A stretch of DNA of 64,000 nt, from assembly GCF_000368265.1 (NCBI RefSeq), contig NZ_KB851217.1:41492-105491 (forward strand), given 5' to 3'. Source of the stretch: Acinetobacter brisouisimilis (GTDB lineage: Bacteria > Pseudomonadota > Gammaproteobacteria > Pseudomonadales > Moraxellaceae). A program made the position numbers and the translations under genes. The notes below the pieces were generated by a model. That model did no database searches. It saw nothing but the letters and a program-made list of their open reading frames with translations, and was not told where the DNA came from. Shown piece after piece: positions 1 to 8,497 of this stretch (its first letter is position 1; each line of letters begins with the position of its first letter).

Positions 1-45
1 AATGTTATGAATGTTATGAATGTTATGAATGTTATGAATGTTATG
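1..45. repeat. 9-bp tandem repeat array, 5 copies at window edge
   Basis: Five perfect head-to-tail copies of AATGTTATG fill the first 45 bases. The array touches the window edge, so its true length is unknown. It lies downstream of the DUF2805 gene, in non-coding sequence. Confidence 0.95.
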
Positions 46-204
46 AGGTGGAAAATACCATCCAGCGGCTCGCAACTAAGACATTAATTTTATTTAAAAT
101 ATAAACTGATTTGAAGGGTAAGAGTATTTTTTACTTTAATCATCTGCGCATCTAAAAAAGTGCATAAGCCCGTGAACAAAATGTACAGGCTTAAGCTCAT
201 CTGA

Positions 205-468
205 TCATGCGTGCTTATACTGACGACTACAGTAGGCGCGACTGATCTCTGTTGAACGTAACTGCAAGTGTTTTGTTTTACGCCCTGTGACTCGCTTACG
301 CCAAAGTTTAAAGCTGCTTGATTTTAAATTCTGGCGCATCAGTTCAATCACCGCAGACTCATTTAAGCCATACTCACGTTGAATTGCTTCAAAAGGTGTT
401 CGATCTTCCCATGCCATTTCAATCACACGAGATAGATCAGCATAGATCATTTTTACACTACTGAACAT
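205..468 (-). CDS. DUF2805 / TIGR03643 family small protein
   Basis: This 87-residue protein matches the DUF2805 (TIGR03643) family from memory of its conserved core: an acidic N-terminal half with AWEDRTPFEAI, then a helix-turn-helix-like stretch (YGLNESAVIELMRQNL) and a basic tail with KLWRKRVTGRKTKH. Its function is unknown. The basic tail and helical middle would suit nucleic-acid binding, but that is inference. It is a single gene on the minus strand, with 140 bases of non-coding sequence between it and the TRIC-type gene. The length is normal for the family and nothing looks broken. Confidence 0.8.
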   Translation of the reverse strand: MFSSVKMIYADLSRVIEMAWEDRTPFEAIQREYGLNESAVIELMRQNLKSSSFKLWRKRVTGRKTKHLQLRSTEISRAYCSRQYKHA

Positions 469-609
469 CGGATTATTCCCATATATTCAAGAAAATTTGT
501 TGAGTTTGATTTGCTTTACAAATGCCTATAGATAACCTAAGTCTTTATTTGATGCAATTGAATTTGAAAAAATCAGTTTTTCATCTCAAAAATCTGCGTC
601 AGGTTCTGT

Positions 610-1227
610 TTATTTTTTGGGTTTTTGTGCGATAGGCAAGTGCCAGCCATGACGAATCGCCATTAAACGCAGCCCAAAACAAAGCAATGCACCAGCAGTG
701 GTAGCAGCCGCAGACGGAATATGGAGAAATGGGCTGATGACAACAATACTTGAACCCGCCAGAGCTGCGGTTGCATAGACATCAGCACGCATCACTGTAG
801 GTACTTCCGCTAAAAGAATGTCACGCACCATTCCGCCACCAATACCTGTCAGCATACCCAACAATGTTGCCATGATAGGGTTTAAACCAAAAGTCAGTGC
901 TTTTTGTGTGCCAGCAACAGCAAAGAGCCCCAACCCTGCCGCATCAAATATCAGCATAGGGCTGCTTAATTTGTCGATGATCGAAGACCTGTAAAATGTG
1001 ATGATGCCTGCGAGCAGGGAGGCTGCCAAATACCGCCAATCATTAATGGCATTTGGTGGAACAGACCCGATGAGCACATCACGGGTAATTCCCCCGAAAT
1101 TCCCTGCTACAAAGGAAAGTACAAGAACTCCAAAAAGATCAAGCTGTCGCTTTACCCCTGCGATTGCTCCACTAATCGCGAAGACAAATGTCCCAACCAG
1201 ATCAAGCACTAACAGCAGCGTTTGCAT
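610..1227 (-). CDS. Trimeric intracellular cation channel (TRIC/UPF0126) family membrane protein
   Basis: A 205-residue, very hydrophobic protein with about seven predicted membrane spans. It carries the two repeated glycine-rich motifs of the UPF0126/TRIC family: GGITRDVLIG near residue 46 and GGGMVRDILLAEVP near residue 130, showing the internal duplication typical of these prokaryotic channels. Family members are putative potassium or other cation channels of the inner membrane; the bacterial physiological role is not settled. The start is supported by GGAG seven bases upstream of the ATG. It lies 18 bases after the amidohydrolase gene on the same strand, so the two are probably co-transcribed. 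Confidence 0.85.
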   Translation of the reverse strand: MQTLLLVLDLVGTFVFAISGAIAGVKRQLDLFGVLVLSFVAGNFGGITRDVLIGSVPPNAINDWRYLAASLLAGIITFYRSSIIDKLSSPMLIFDAAGLGLFAVAGTQKALTFGLNPIMATLLGMLTGIGGGMVRDILLAEVPTVMRADVYATAALAGSSIVVISPFLHIPSAAATTAGALLCFGLRLMAIRHGWHLPIAQKPKK

Positions 1228-1245
1228 GTTAAGTCTCCAAGCTCT

Positions 1246-2505
1246 TTATGTTGTTAGCCAGGCAAGGGCTGCCACGACTAAAGTTTCGACACCCGTTTCC
1301 AAAGTAGGATGCAACACGGGAGCAAATAACGGACTATGGTTGACTGGCATGTGGTTTAATGTTCCTTCGGCTTTTGCCTTGGCGTAAGCTGCTGGATCTG
1401 TACCTCCAACAAACCAAAATACCGATGGAACCTGCCAAACTGTAGCAAAGCAGCCAAAATCCTCACTCGCAGGTGATGGCCCAGTATGGTGAACGCGTGC
1501 TGGTGAAAAATAGGCGCGGAATGCTTCGGCAACGCAATTACTTGCATCAACATCATTCACATTGAGAGGATATTGATCTAGTGGGGTAATTTCTGGTTTG
1601 CGTGGAGCTCCCGAAGCTTCTGCCTCTGCGTTTACGATTCTCTCAATGGCAGCTAAAACACGTGTGCGAACTCCCGCGTCAAAAGTCCGAACATTCAGTT
1701 TGATGATTGCCTCGTCAGGAATCACATTTTCTTTTGTCCCTGCCTGCAATACACCGACGGTGATCACGGCTGCTTCGGTTGCTGCCACCTCACGCGCCAC
1801 AATGGTTTGTAGTCGAAGAACAGTAGATGCAGCCATAACAACTGGATCAATGGCAGCTTGTGGCATAGAGCCATGAGCACCCCGACCGAAAAGTCTGATC
1901 TGCAAGCTATCTGCGGCTGAAGTGATGGGGCCTGCACTACCTGCAATTTCTCCAGCTGCTCCCAGCATGACATGCTGACCAAGTACCACCGCAGGTTTCG
2001 GAAAACGTTCTAGCAGGCGATCTTCTATCATCGCTCTCGCTCCTTCGGCAGTTTCTTCACCAGGCTGAAACACGATCATCAAGGTACCTTTCCAGACATC
2101 ACGAGTTTGGGCAAATAAAACAGCAGCACCGACGAGCCACGTGACATGCATGTCATGACCGCACATATGCCCAACAGGTACAGGCTTTCCTTGGTTATCC
2201 ATCTGGGTGATTGTACTGGCGTACGGAAGTTTGGTGGCTTCTTCTATCGGAAGGGCATCCATGTCGGCGCGTAACATGATTGTTGGACCATCGCCATTAT
2301 GCAAAAGACCGACAATGCCTGTTTTTCCAACACCGGTTGTCACCTCGTAACCTGCCTTGCGCAGCCAGTCTGCGGCAAGCCCAGCAGTTCGGGTTTCTTG
2401 CATCGACAATTCAGGATGAGCGTGTACGTCTTTGTACAAGGTTTCCAGTTCAGGTATGAGCTGATCCAGATTTTTTAAGATAGCTGTTATTGCTGTACGA
2501 TTCAT
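1246..2505 (-). CDS. M20 family amidohydrolase (hippurate/amino-acid amidohydrolase type)
   Basis: A metal-dependent amidohydrolase of peptidase family M20 (subfamily M20D, hippurate hydrolase and IAA-amino acid hydrolase type), which cleaves N-acyl or N-aromatic acyl amino acids. Metal-site segments are visible: CGHDMH near residue 113, GEETAEGA near residue 150, GQHVM near residue 177 and the C-terminal PVNHSPLF. A dimerisation domain with the usual GRGAHGSMPQ lies in the middle. I chose the internal ATG (MNRTAIT) because AAGGA lies seven bases upstream; an ATG 18 bases earlier has no such site. Length of 419 residues is normal. The exact substrate cannot be told from sequence. Confidence 0.85.
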   Translation of the reverse strand: MNRTAITAILKNLDQLIPELETLYKDVHAHPELSMQETRTAGLAADWLRKAGYEVTTGVGKTGIVGLLHNGDGPTIMLRADMDALPIEEATKLPYASTITQMDNQGKPVPVGHMCGHDMHVTWLVGAAVLFAQTRDVWKGTLMIVFQPGEETAEGARAMIEDRLLERFPKPAVVLGQHVMLGAAGEIAGSAGPITSAADSLQIRLFGRGAHGSMPQAAIDPVVMAASTVLRLQTIVAREVAATEAAVITVGVLQAGTKENVIPDEAIIKLNVRTFDAGVRTRVLAAIERIVNAEAEASGAPRKPEITPLDQYPLNVNDVDASNCVAEAFRAYFSPARVHHTGPSPASEDFGCFATVWQVPSVFWFVGGTDPAAYAKAKAEGTLNHMPVNHSPLFAPVLHPTLETGVETLVVAALAWLTT

Positions 2506-2576
2506 AAAATCATCCTTAAACAATGAGTGGGTAACAACAAGATTTAAATCTTCAGATCAAGCCCTGCGCCATGTAG

Positions 2577-2790
2577 ATAAATCATCATATTCTTTTAGCT
2601 TCAGACATAATCTGGATTGTTTTACTCCAATGAAGTCCATTACTTTTAATTTTTACTGCACGTGGTCGGTCTTGTTCTCGCCAATTTGGACACTGAAATG
2701 AGTCCAAATCTGGTTTTCTTCATCCATCTGAAAAAAACCGCTATAGGCAATATAGCTTTGAGCTTCTGTTTATATTCTGCACCACTATGA
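2577..2790 (-). pseudogene. Degenerate lipocalin-like (Lipocalin_5 type) gene, C-terminal relic
   Basis: Reading the minus strand gives TEAQSYIAYSGFFQMDEEN then, after a frame change near position 2690, FQCPNWREQDRPRAVKIKSN ending in a stop at about 2590. Together these match the C-terminal half of the lipocalin-like family: AYSG-(F/R)-DEE, FPNW-(V)-x-x-D-x-R, K-(G/S)-N-x-L. There is a stop just upstream of the first segment and the N-terminal half is missing, apparently removed where the IS3 relic abuts. Lipocalin-like proteins occur beside DUF1365/FAD-oxidoreductase/cyclopropane-synthase clusters in other bacteria, so this may be a lost member of the adjacent locus. The match is by eye. Confidence 0.5.
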
Positions 2791-2792
2791 CG

Positions 2793-3200
2793 GAATAACC
2801 ACTAAAATTTTAGACACACATCACGATCTTTTGATAGACCTTTTCATCATCTCATCGATAACACTGATCACTAGAACTATGTTTGTATTCCAAATTTTAG
2901 AATATCCCAATCTACTCAAAAATATCAGGTTTGGCTTAGCTGTTGAGCTATATTTTGTCTTGATCTTTTCTCATTTTAATCACTGAAAAAAATTTCAGCC
3001 ACAGCATGATCATGACATAAGCCGTATACTGTGCAGACGACAACCCTGCTGCATCCAGATTGTGATTTTAAAAATGTTGGCCACCCATGACGCGTGTAGT
3101 CATACTTAAACGACCTTCAACCTCAGCTACCCGAACCTTTCTCCATAACTTGCTTTACTGCTTCAATTTTGAATTCTTCAAGGGATAACTTACGGTCATA
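2793..3200 (-). mobile_element. IS3-family insertion sequence relic (orfA and orfB fragments, right end)
   Basis: The minus strand shows an OrfA start (DRKLSLEEFKIEAVKQVMEKG, about 3120-3197), a one-base shift, then VAEVEGRLSMTTR (about 3088-3125). Next comes the end of OrfB: CHDHAVAEIFFSD at about 2970-3015, equivalent to the conserved C-x-DNAVAESFF box carrying the catalytic glutamate, and finally EYKHSSSDQ...DDEKVYQK near 2810-2870, equivalent to the last residues of IS3 OrfB proteins. Several stops and frame changes, and loss of most of OrfB, make it dead. The sequence CCACTAAAATTTTAGACACACAT at 2799-2821 looks like the IS terminus; a near copy lies at 26498. Confidence 0.7.
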
Positions 3201-3434
3201 AGCACCTGCTAATTAGCCATTTCATCTCATTCAAAGCTGGTTGGAAAATCGGTGGTGGCTCATTTTTCTGAATGATTTATAACACCTGATCAAAAATCAC
3301 ACTATTGATCATGCTATTTTTCTCGGCCTGAATAATAGTATGAATAAAATCAAAAAGATTTACTTCACATAAATTTCATTTTGCTATATCTAGAATGAAT
3401 CCTACAAAGAAATACTTAAAATCCGGAAGAAACG

Positions 3435-4409
3435 ATGCTTAAATTTTTTCTACGCTGGATAGATAGCTGGTCAGGTGATGTACAAACACAATCAGTGCAT
3501 CCAAACAGCGCTTATAAAATTCAGTGGCTACGCATTTTGCCTTTCATTCTGCTGCATATTGCGTGTCTAGCAGTACTTTGGGTCGGTGTGTCTAAGTTTG
3601 CAGTATGCTTTATGCTGTTTTTTTATGTCATTAGAATGTTTGCTATTACCGCATTTTTTCATCGTTACTTGTCACATAAAACTTTTCAAACGTCCAGATT
3701 CGTTCAGTTTATTTTTATCTTAATTGGGACAATGAGTGCTCAGCGTGGTCCTTTATGGTGGGCTGCGCATCATCGCTATCATCACCGTTTTACCGATACA
3801 GAAAACGACCCGCATTCGTCCACATATGGGTTTTGGTATAGCCATATAGGGTGGTTTCTGAATGATCAGAATTTTAAAATTCGCAAAGAAGTCATTAAAG
3901 ATTGGCTCAAATATCCAGAATTGATCTGGTTAGATCGCTTCAGCCTTCCTATCGTATTACTCACGGCTGCTGCCATTTATGCATTGGGCGAGTGGTTGGC
4001 GTTCGCGTATCCAGATTTTCAAACAACAGGCCCGCAATTGCTGGTGTGGGGTTTTGTGATTTCAACGGTATGTTTGATTCATGCCACATTATGTATTAAT
4101 TCTCTGGCACATTTATATGGTTCACAGGATTTTGATACTCAGGATCAGAGTCGAAATAACCTATTGCTTTCTATTATTACTTTGGGAGAAGGCTGGCATA
4201 ACAATCATCATTTTTATGCAGGGAGTACCCGTCAGGGTTTTTACTGGTGGCAGATTGATGTGACTTATTATGTGTTAAAAATCCTGTCTTGGTTCGGTTT
4301 AGTCTGGGGTTTAAAACCTGTTCCAAAACGCATTTATGTCGCCAGCCGCCGCAATTTGTCAGAAATCAATATCAGTTCAAAAAAATTAAAAAACGGGGAT
4401 TTTTCATGA
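3435..4409 (+). CDS. Acyl-CoA / acyl-lipid delta-9 type desaturase
   Basis: A membrane fatty-acid desaturase that would insert a double bond in acyl chains using a di-iron centre, O2 and an electron donor. The three histidine boxes are present: HRYLSH at residues 76-81, HHRYHH at 112-117 and HNNHH near 257. Hydrophobic pairs at about residues 33-72 and 160-215 give the usual four-span topology. Length of 324 residues is typical. Its stop overlaps the ATG of the FAD oxidoreductase (ATGA), so it opens a tightly packed operon running to the histidine kinase. The 1-kb upstream gap holds only relics and presumably its promoter. The position of the double bond it makes is not readable. Confidence 0.9.
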   Translation: MLKFFLRWIDSWSGDVQTQSVHPNSAYKIQWLRILPFILLHIACLAVLWVGVSKFAVCFMLFFYVIRMFAITAFFHRYLSHKTFQTSRFVQFIFILIGTMSAQRGPLWWAAHHRYHHRFTDTENDPHSSTYGFWYSHIGWFLNDQNFKIRKEVIKDWLKYPELIWLDRFSLPIVLLTAAAIYALGEWLAFAYPDFQTTGPQLLVWGFVISTVCLIHATLCINSLAHLYGSQDFDTQDQSRNNLLLSIITLGEGWHNNHHFYAGSTRQGFYWWQIDVTYYVLKILSWFGLVWGLKPVPKRIYVASRRNLSEINISSKKLKNGDFS

Positions 4410-5671
4410 AAATTGCAATCATAGGTTCGGGTATTTCTGGGCTTTATGCTGCATGGAAACTGTCAGCTCAACATGAAGTCACCGTCTTTGAAAAAAATGC
4501 TTATTTTGGTGGGCATACTGACACCCACCATTTTCAAATTAAGGGGCAGGCGATTACTGTTGACAGTGGGTTTATTGTATTCAATGACTACAATTATCCA
4601 TTATTTAGTGAGATGTTGGCCCAGCTTGGTGTTGATGCTCAGTCCAGTGACATGAGTTTTTCAGTCAATAATCGTGTGACGGGATTACAATACAATCCTT
4701 CCAAAAAATGGTCTTTACTGACTCGTCCTCAAAACTTTTTCAACAAAAAATTTCGTCGTATGTTGGCAGATTTATTACGCTTTTATCAAGATAATAAAGA
4801 ACGATCTGTGATCAATCATGATCCTGAAATGACAATAGAAGCCTATTTAAACCAACATGGTTATTCAGAGGAATTCCGTCTAGAACATTTGTATCCGATG
4901 TGTGGTGCGTTGTGGTCAGCACCTGTCGATCAGGTCGGTAATATTCCGTATAAGTTTGTGGTGAGCTTTTTCCAGCATCATCGGATGCTACAGTTAAAAG
5001 AGCGCCCGCAATGGCAGACTGTTAAGAATGGCTCAAATCGTTACATTCGTGCAATTCAGCAGCAATGTCCTGCAATCCAATGGAAAAATCTAGAGATTAA
5101 AAACGTGAGTCGGCATACAGACCATGTACTGCTAGAAACGGATACAGGCGTTCAAGTTTTTGACTGGGTGATTTTTGCCAGTCACGCAGATGACAGTCTA
5201 AAATTATTAAAAGATCCAACTGATTTAGAAAAAGAAATTTTACAAAACTTTAAATATCAAGATAACCATATGGTAGTTCATCATGATACATCGATTATGC
5301 CGAAGCAACGTTCACAGTGGGCAAGTTGGCATGTGCATGTCACACCAGCGAATCGATCGTCCAATGATTTGTCAGCAATTCATTATGGTTTTACCTACTG
5401 GATGAATAATTTGCAGAATCTCAAATGCAAAGAGCAAATCTTCGCAACATTAAATCCAAATATGGATATTGATCCAGCAAAGATATTGGTGCAACGGTAT
5501 TACCGCCATCCTGTTTTTGATCAAAAAGCGATTCAGGCTCAATCTCGCTGGCATGAACTGCAAGGGCTAAATCGCAGCTCTTATTGTGGTGCTTACTGGG
5601 GATGGGGGTTTCATGAAGATGGCGCTCGAAGTGCTGCACGTGTAGTCGATTATTTAGAAAAATTATTGTGA
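4406..5671 (+). CDS. FAD-dependent oxidoreductase of the DUF1365/cyclopropane-synthase cluster
   Basis: A flavoprotein of the NAD(P)/FAD-binding amine-oxidase-like superfamily (421 residues). The N-terminal Rossmann dinucleotide motif GSGISGLYAAWKL starts at residue 7, followed by the acidic ribose-binding end of the second strand (TVFEKN). A C-terminal FAD-contact segment with the GAYWGWGFHEDG motif lies near residue 395. Family members sit almost invariably beside DUF1365 and cyclopropane-synthase genes, and in alphaproteobacteria a homologue takes part in furan or modified fatty-acid synthesis; a fatty-acid oxidation or desaturation role here is inference. The ATG overlaps the desaturase stop by four bases, so a longer in-frame reading from 4289 is not the gene start. 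Confidence 0.85.
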   Translation: MKIAIIGSGISGLYAAWKLSAQHEVTVFEKNAYFGGHTDTHHFQIKGQAITVDSGFIVFNDYNYPLFSEMLAQLGVDAQSSDMSFSVNNRVTGLQYNPSKKWSLLTRPQNFFNKKFRRMLADLLRFYQDNKERSVINHDPEMTIEAYLNQHGYSEEFRLEHLYPMCGALWSAPVDQVGNIPYKFVVSFFQHHRMLQLKERPQWQTVKNGSNRYIRAIQQQCPAIQWKNLEIKNVSRHTDHVLLETDTGVQVFDWVIFASHADDSLKLLKDPTDLEKEILQNFKYQDNHMVVHHDTSIMPKQRSQWASWHVHVTPANRSSNDLSAIHYGFTYWMNNLQNLKCKEQIFATLNPNMDIDPAKILVQRYYRHPVFDQKAIQAQSRWHELQGLNRSSYCGAYWGWGFHEDGARSAARVVDYLEKLL

Positions 5672-5693
5672 TTTTGCATGGAGCGATCAAATA

Positions 5694-6476
5694 TTGAATA
5701 CTTCGCTTGCAATCGCAGAGGCAACCATACGTCATAGGCGCTATGTACCCAAACAGCATGCTTTTGAGTCTAAATTAAGCTATTTGTGGTTTGATCCAGA
5801 TCAACTTGAAACGATAACTGCAAATTCATGGCTGTGGTCTTCACATCGCTGGAACATACTCAATTTGTATGCTGCAGATTTTTTAACTGCCTACCACGGC
5901 ACACTGAGAGAAAAAGTACAAAAAGCCGTATTGCAATATGCAGATGTCATGTTATCTGCAACTTCACAAATACGCATACTGGCTTTGCCGCGCTGTCTGG
6001 GCTTTCGGTTTAATTCAGTGGTGTTTTATTTCATTTTTGATCAAGAACAAAAGCAGCCACGCTTTATTTTGAGTGAAATCACCAATACCCCGTGGAATGA
6101 ACGCAAGGTTTACCTACACGACTGCCGAAATCAGCTCACGTCACATGGTGATTTCCAAGGTTTTGAGTTTAATTTCGAAAAATCATTCCATGTTTCACCG
6201 TTTATGCCGATGGAGATTGATTATCGTTGGCGATTTAATTTTTCTGCGACGTTAAATGTCATTCATATGCAGTTGTTTGAAACAGGCAAACAGATCTTTG
6301 ATGCCACAATGCGCTTTCGTTTAAATCCAATCACATTTCCTTCACAACAACATCATTATGCTCTGAGACATAGCCTTGAGCCTTTTAAAATGATGGCTTC
6401 AATCTATATACAAGCCTTTCAGTTGTGGTGGAAAAAAGTTCCATTTTACCGTCACCCAAAGAAAAATAAGGATTAA
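5694..6476 (+). CDS. DUF1365 family protein
   Basis: A 260-residue member of DUF1365, a family of unknown biochemical function that accompanies the FAD oxidoreductase and cyclopropane-fatty-acid synthase genes in many proteobacteria. Characteristic pieces are the start IRHRRYVPKQHAF, the LPRCLGFRFNSVVFYF core near residue 100, ISEITNTPWNERKVY-type segment near residue 127 and FHVSPFMPMEIDYRW near residue 165. The start codon is TTG, with GGAG about ten bases upstream and no better ATG. It lies 22 bases after the FAD oxidoreductase and six bases before the next gene, so it is in the same operon. A role in lipid modification is inferred only from this context. Confidence 0.85.
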   Translation: MNTSLAIAEATIRHRRYVPKQHAFESKLSYLWFDPDQLETITANSWLWSSHRWNILNLYAADFLTAYHGTLREKVQKAVLQYADVMLSATSQIRILALPRCLGFRFNSVVFYFIFDQEQKQPRFILSEITNTPWNERKVYLHDCRNQLTSHGDFQGFEFNFEKSFHVSPFMPMEIDYRWRFNFSATLNVIHMQLFETGKQIFDATMRFRLNPITFPSQQHHYALRHSLEPFKMMASIYIQAFQLWWKKVPFYRHPKKNKD

Positions 6477-6482
6477 TACCTC

Positions 6483-7682
6483 ATGATGAAAGCATTTCTT
6501 TATGGTGAGCAAGATTCGCTACCTTTTTTGTTGAGAAGCCTACTTAAGTTGCGGCATGGACAGATCAGTTTTCGTGGCGTTTGGAATGGCACATTAGGAG
6601 AGGCTTCGGATTTGCATGCCATTGTAGAGGTGCATAATCCTGAACTCATCGAATTAATCTTTAAACATGGTGTTTTAGGTGCTGCCGAAGGATATATTCG
6701 CGGAGACTGGAAAAGTGATGATCTGGTTGAACTGATTCAAATCTTGGCACGAAATCGCGAGATTCTAGACAAACTCAACCAAAATGCGCTTGCTCAAGTG
6801 AGTCAGTTTGTACTGAAAAACTGGTATAAAACTCGTAAAAACAGCATCAGTGGTAGTCGCAAAAACATTGCTGAACACTATGATTTAAGTAATGATTTCT
6901 TCAAACTGTTCTTGGATGATTCACTGATGTATTCCAGTGCTGTATTTGAGCATGACAACATGTCATTAGATGCCGCTTCGGAATTAAAGAAAGAATTGAT
7001 TTGTCAGAAATTACAATTAAAACCTTTAGATCATTTGGTGGAAATCGGGAGTGGATGGGGCGGTTTTGCTATATATGCAGCGCAACAATATGGTTGTAAA
7101 GTCACAACCATTACGATCTCCGAAGCGCAATATCAAGAAGCGATCGCTCGTGTCCATGCGGCTGGGTTAAGTCATCGCATCGATGTACAACTGAAAGACT
7201 ATCGTTTATTGGAAGGTAAGTACGATAAATTGGTTTCGATTGAAATGATTGAAGCAGTAGGCGAGCAGTATCTTCCAACCTATTTTAAAAAATGTCGTGA
7301 GTTACTCAAACCGAAAGGTTTAGCACTTATTCAGGCCATTACAATTGAAGATGCGCGTTATCAAAAAGCGCTCAAAACCGTTGATTTTATTAAACGGTAT
7401 ATTTTCCCAGGTAGTTTTATTCCTTGCATCAGTGTGCTGACCCAGACAGCTTCAGAACAAAAGCTGCGTTTGAAACAGTTAGATGATATTGGCTTGAGTT
7501 ATGCTCAAACTATTCATCATTGGCGTGAACGTTTTCTTGCTGTAAAAGATCAGGTTTTAAATCTCGGATTTGATGAAAACTTTATTCGAATGTGGGACTT
7601 TTACTTATGCTATTGCGAGGGAGGCTTTAAAGAAGGCGTGATTAGCGATGTGCATATGCTGTTTGAAGCCAGCAGCTACTAA
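6483..7682 (+). CDS. Cyclopropane-fatty-acyl-phospholipid synthase family methyltransferase (first copy)
   Basis: An S-adenosylmethionine-dependent enzyme of the Cfa/Mycolic acid synthase family (399 residues) that adds a methylene or methyl group to the double bond of membrane phospholipid acyl chains. It has an N-terminal SCP-like helical lobe, the family hallmark EHYDLSNDFFKLFLD near residue 130, the SAM-binding loop VEIGSGWGGFA near residue 188, and the conserved VSIEMIEAVG near residue 252. The length fits the family. It belongs to the DUF1365-linked subgroup and follows the DUF1365 gene by six bases. It may make cyclopropane or branched/furan precursors; product chemistry cannot be decided by reading. 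Confidence 0.85.
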   Translation: MMKAFLYGEQDSLPFLLRSLLKLRHGQISFRGVWNGTLGEASDLHAIVEVHNPELIELIFKHGVLGAAEGYIRGDWKSDDLVELIQILARNREILDKLNQNALAQVSQFVLKNWYKTRKNSISGSRKNIAEHYDLSNDFFKLFLDDSLMYSSAVFEHDNMSLDAASELKKELICQKLQLKPLDHLVEIGSGWGGFAIYAAQQYGCKVTTITISEAQYQEAIARVHAAGLSHRIDVQLKDYRLLEGKYDKLVSIEMIEAVGEQYLPTYFKKCRELLKPKGLALIQAITIEDARYQKALKTVDFIKRYIFPGSFIPCISVLTQTASEQKLRLKQLDDIGLSYAQTIHHWRERFLAVKDQVLNLGFDENFIRMWDFYLCYCEGGFKEGVISDVHMLFEASSY

Positions 7683-7706
7683 TTTGCCTGATCAAAACAG
7701 GAGAAG

Positions 7707-8489
7707 ATGATGTTAGTTGAACTCATGATCTTGAACCTTGTGATTATGCTGTGCTGTTGGCTCTGGGCAACATTCAACCGCCGCGTTGGCATAGTAGATG
7801 TTGCCTGGAGTGCTTGCCTTGCTTTAAATATTTTACTGACTGCTTCTTTGACAGATGTTGCTCCATTGCCGATACGTATGTTTATTGGCATCTGTAGTGG
7901 TATCTGGTTTCTCCGACTGAGTGCTCATCTACTCCGTCGCTATATTGCCGAACGCAAGGAAGATACACGCTATGCCAATATGCGTCAGGCAATGGGAAAG
8001 TTTCAGCATATTGGTTTTCTGCTGTTTTTTATATTTCAGGCAGGACTAGTCATCTTATTTTTCTTGCCAATGTGGGCATTACTGACGACGGCTGAACAAG
8101 ATTGGCGGACTGATTATCCTATCATTTTAGCGATCGCAGTCGTTATTTTGGTGGTTGCTTTTATAGGAGAAACAGTTGCTGATCAGCAATTATATGCCTT
8201 TAAACGACAGCTAGAACATCACGGTTTAACCATGGATCAGGGGCTTTGGCGCTATTCCCGTCACCCCAATTATTTCTTTGAGTGGATACATTGGTTTGTT
8301 TATCCCATATTAGGACTGGCAGCAGGACTCTACGTGTTGTGGATTTATCCATTTCTGATGTGGTTGTTTTTGTATTACATCACGGGCATTCCGTTTAGCG
8401 AACAACAGGCAGTTAAAAATCGGGGGCAGAATTATCTCGATTATCAGCAGCGAACATCAATGTTCATTCCGTGGAAACCCAAAAAATAG
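7707..8489 (+). CDS. DUF1295 family membrane protein (steroid 5-alpha-reductase-like)
   Basis: A 260-residue integral membrane protein with about six hydrophobic spans, belonging to DUF1295, which is related to steroid 5-alpha-reductases and isoprenylcysteine methyltransferases. The conserved C-terminal signature is clear: GLWRYSRHPNYFFEWIHWF near residue 187 and the final NRGQNYLDYQQRTSMFIPW. Such proteins bind NADPH or SAM near the membrane surface; here a reduction or methylation step on a lipid is inferred. The N-terminal GIVDVAWS segment also fits the family. It sits between two cyclopropane-synthase-like genes in the same operon, RBS GGAGA upstream of the ATG. Confidence 0.85.
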   Translation: MMLVELMILNLVIMLCCWLWATFNRRVGIVDVAWSACLALNILLTASLTDVAPLPIRMFIGICSGIWFLRLSAHLLRRYIAERKEDTRYANMRQAMGKFQHIGFLLFFIFQAGLVILFFLPMWALLTTAEQDWRTDYPIILAIAVVILVVAFIGETVADQQLYAFKRQLEHHGLTMDQGLWRYSRHPNYFFEWIHWFVYPILGLAAGLYVLWIYPFLMWLFLYYITGIPFSEQQAVKNRGQNYLDYQQRTSMFIPWKPKK

Positions 8490-8497
8490 GTACACAC

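Noticed and set aside
998..1387. Plus-strand 129-codon open frame
   Set aside because: It lies over the TRIC and amidohydrolase genes, has low-complexity Ser/Thr/Arg-rich text and no ribosome site.
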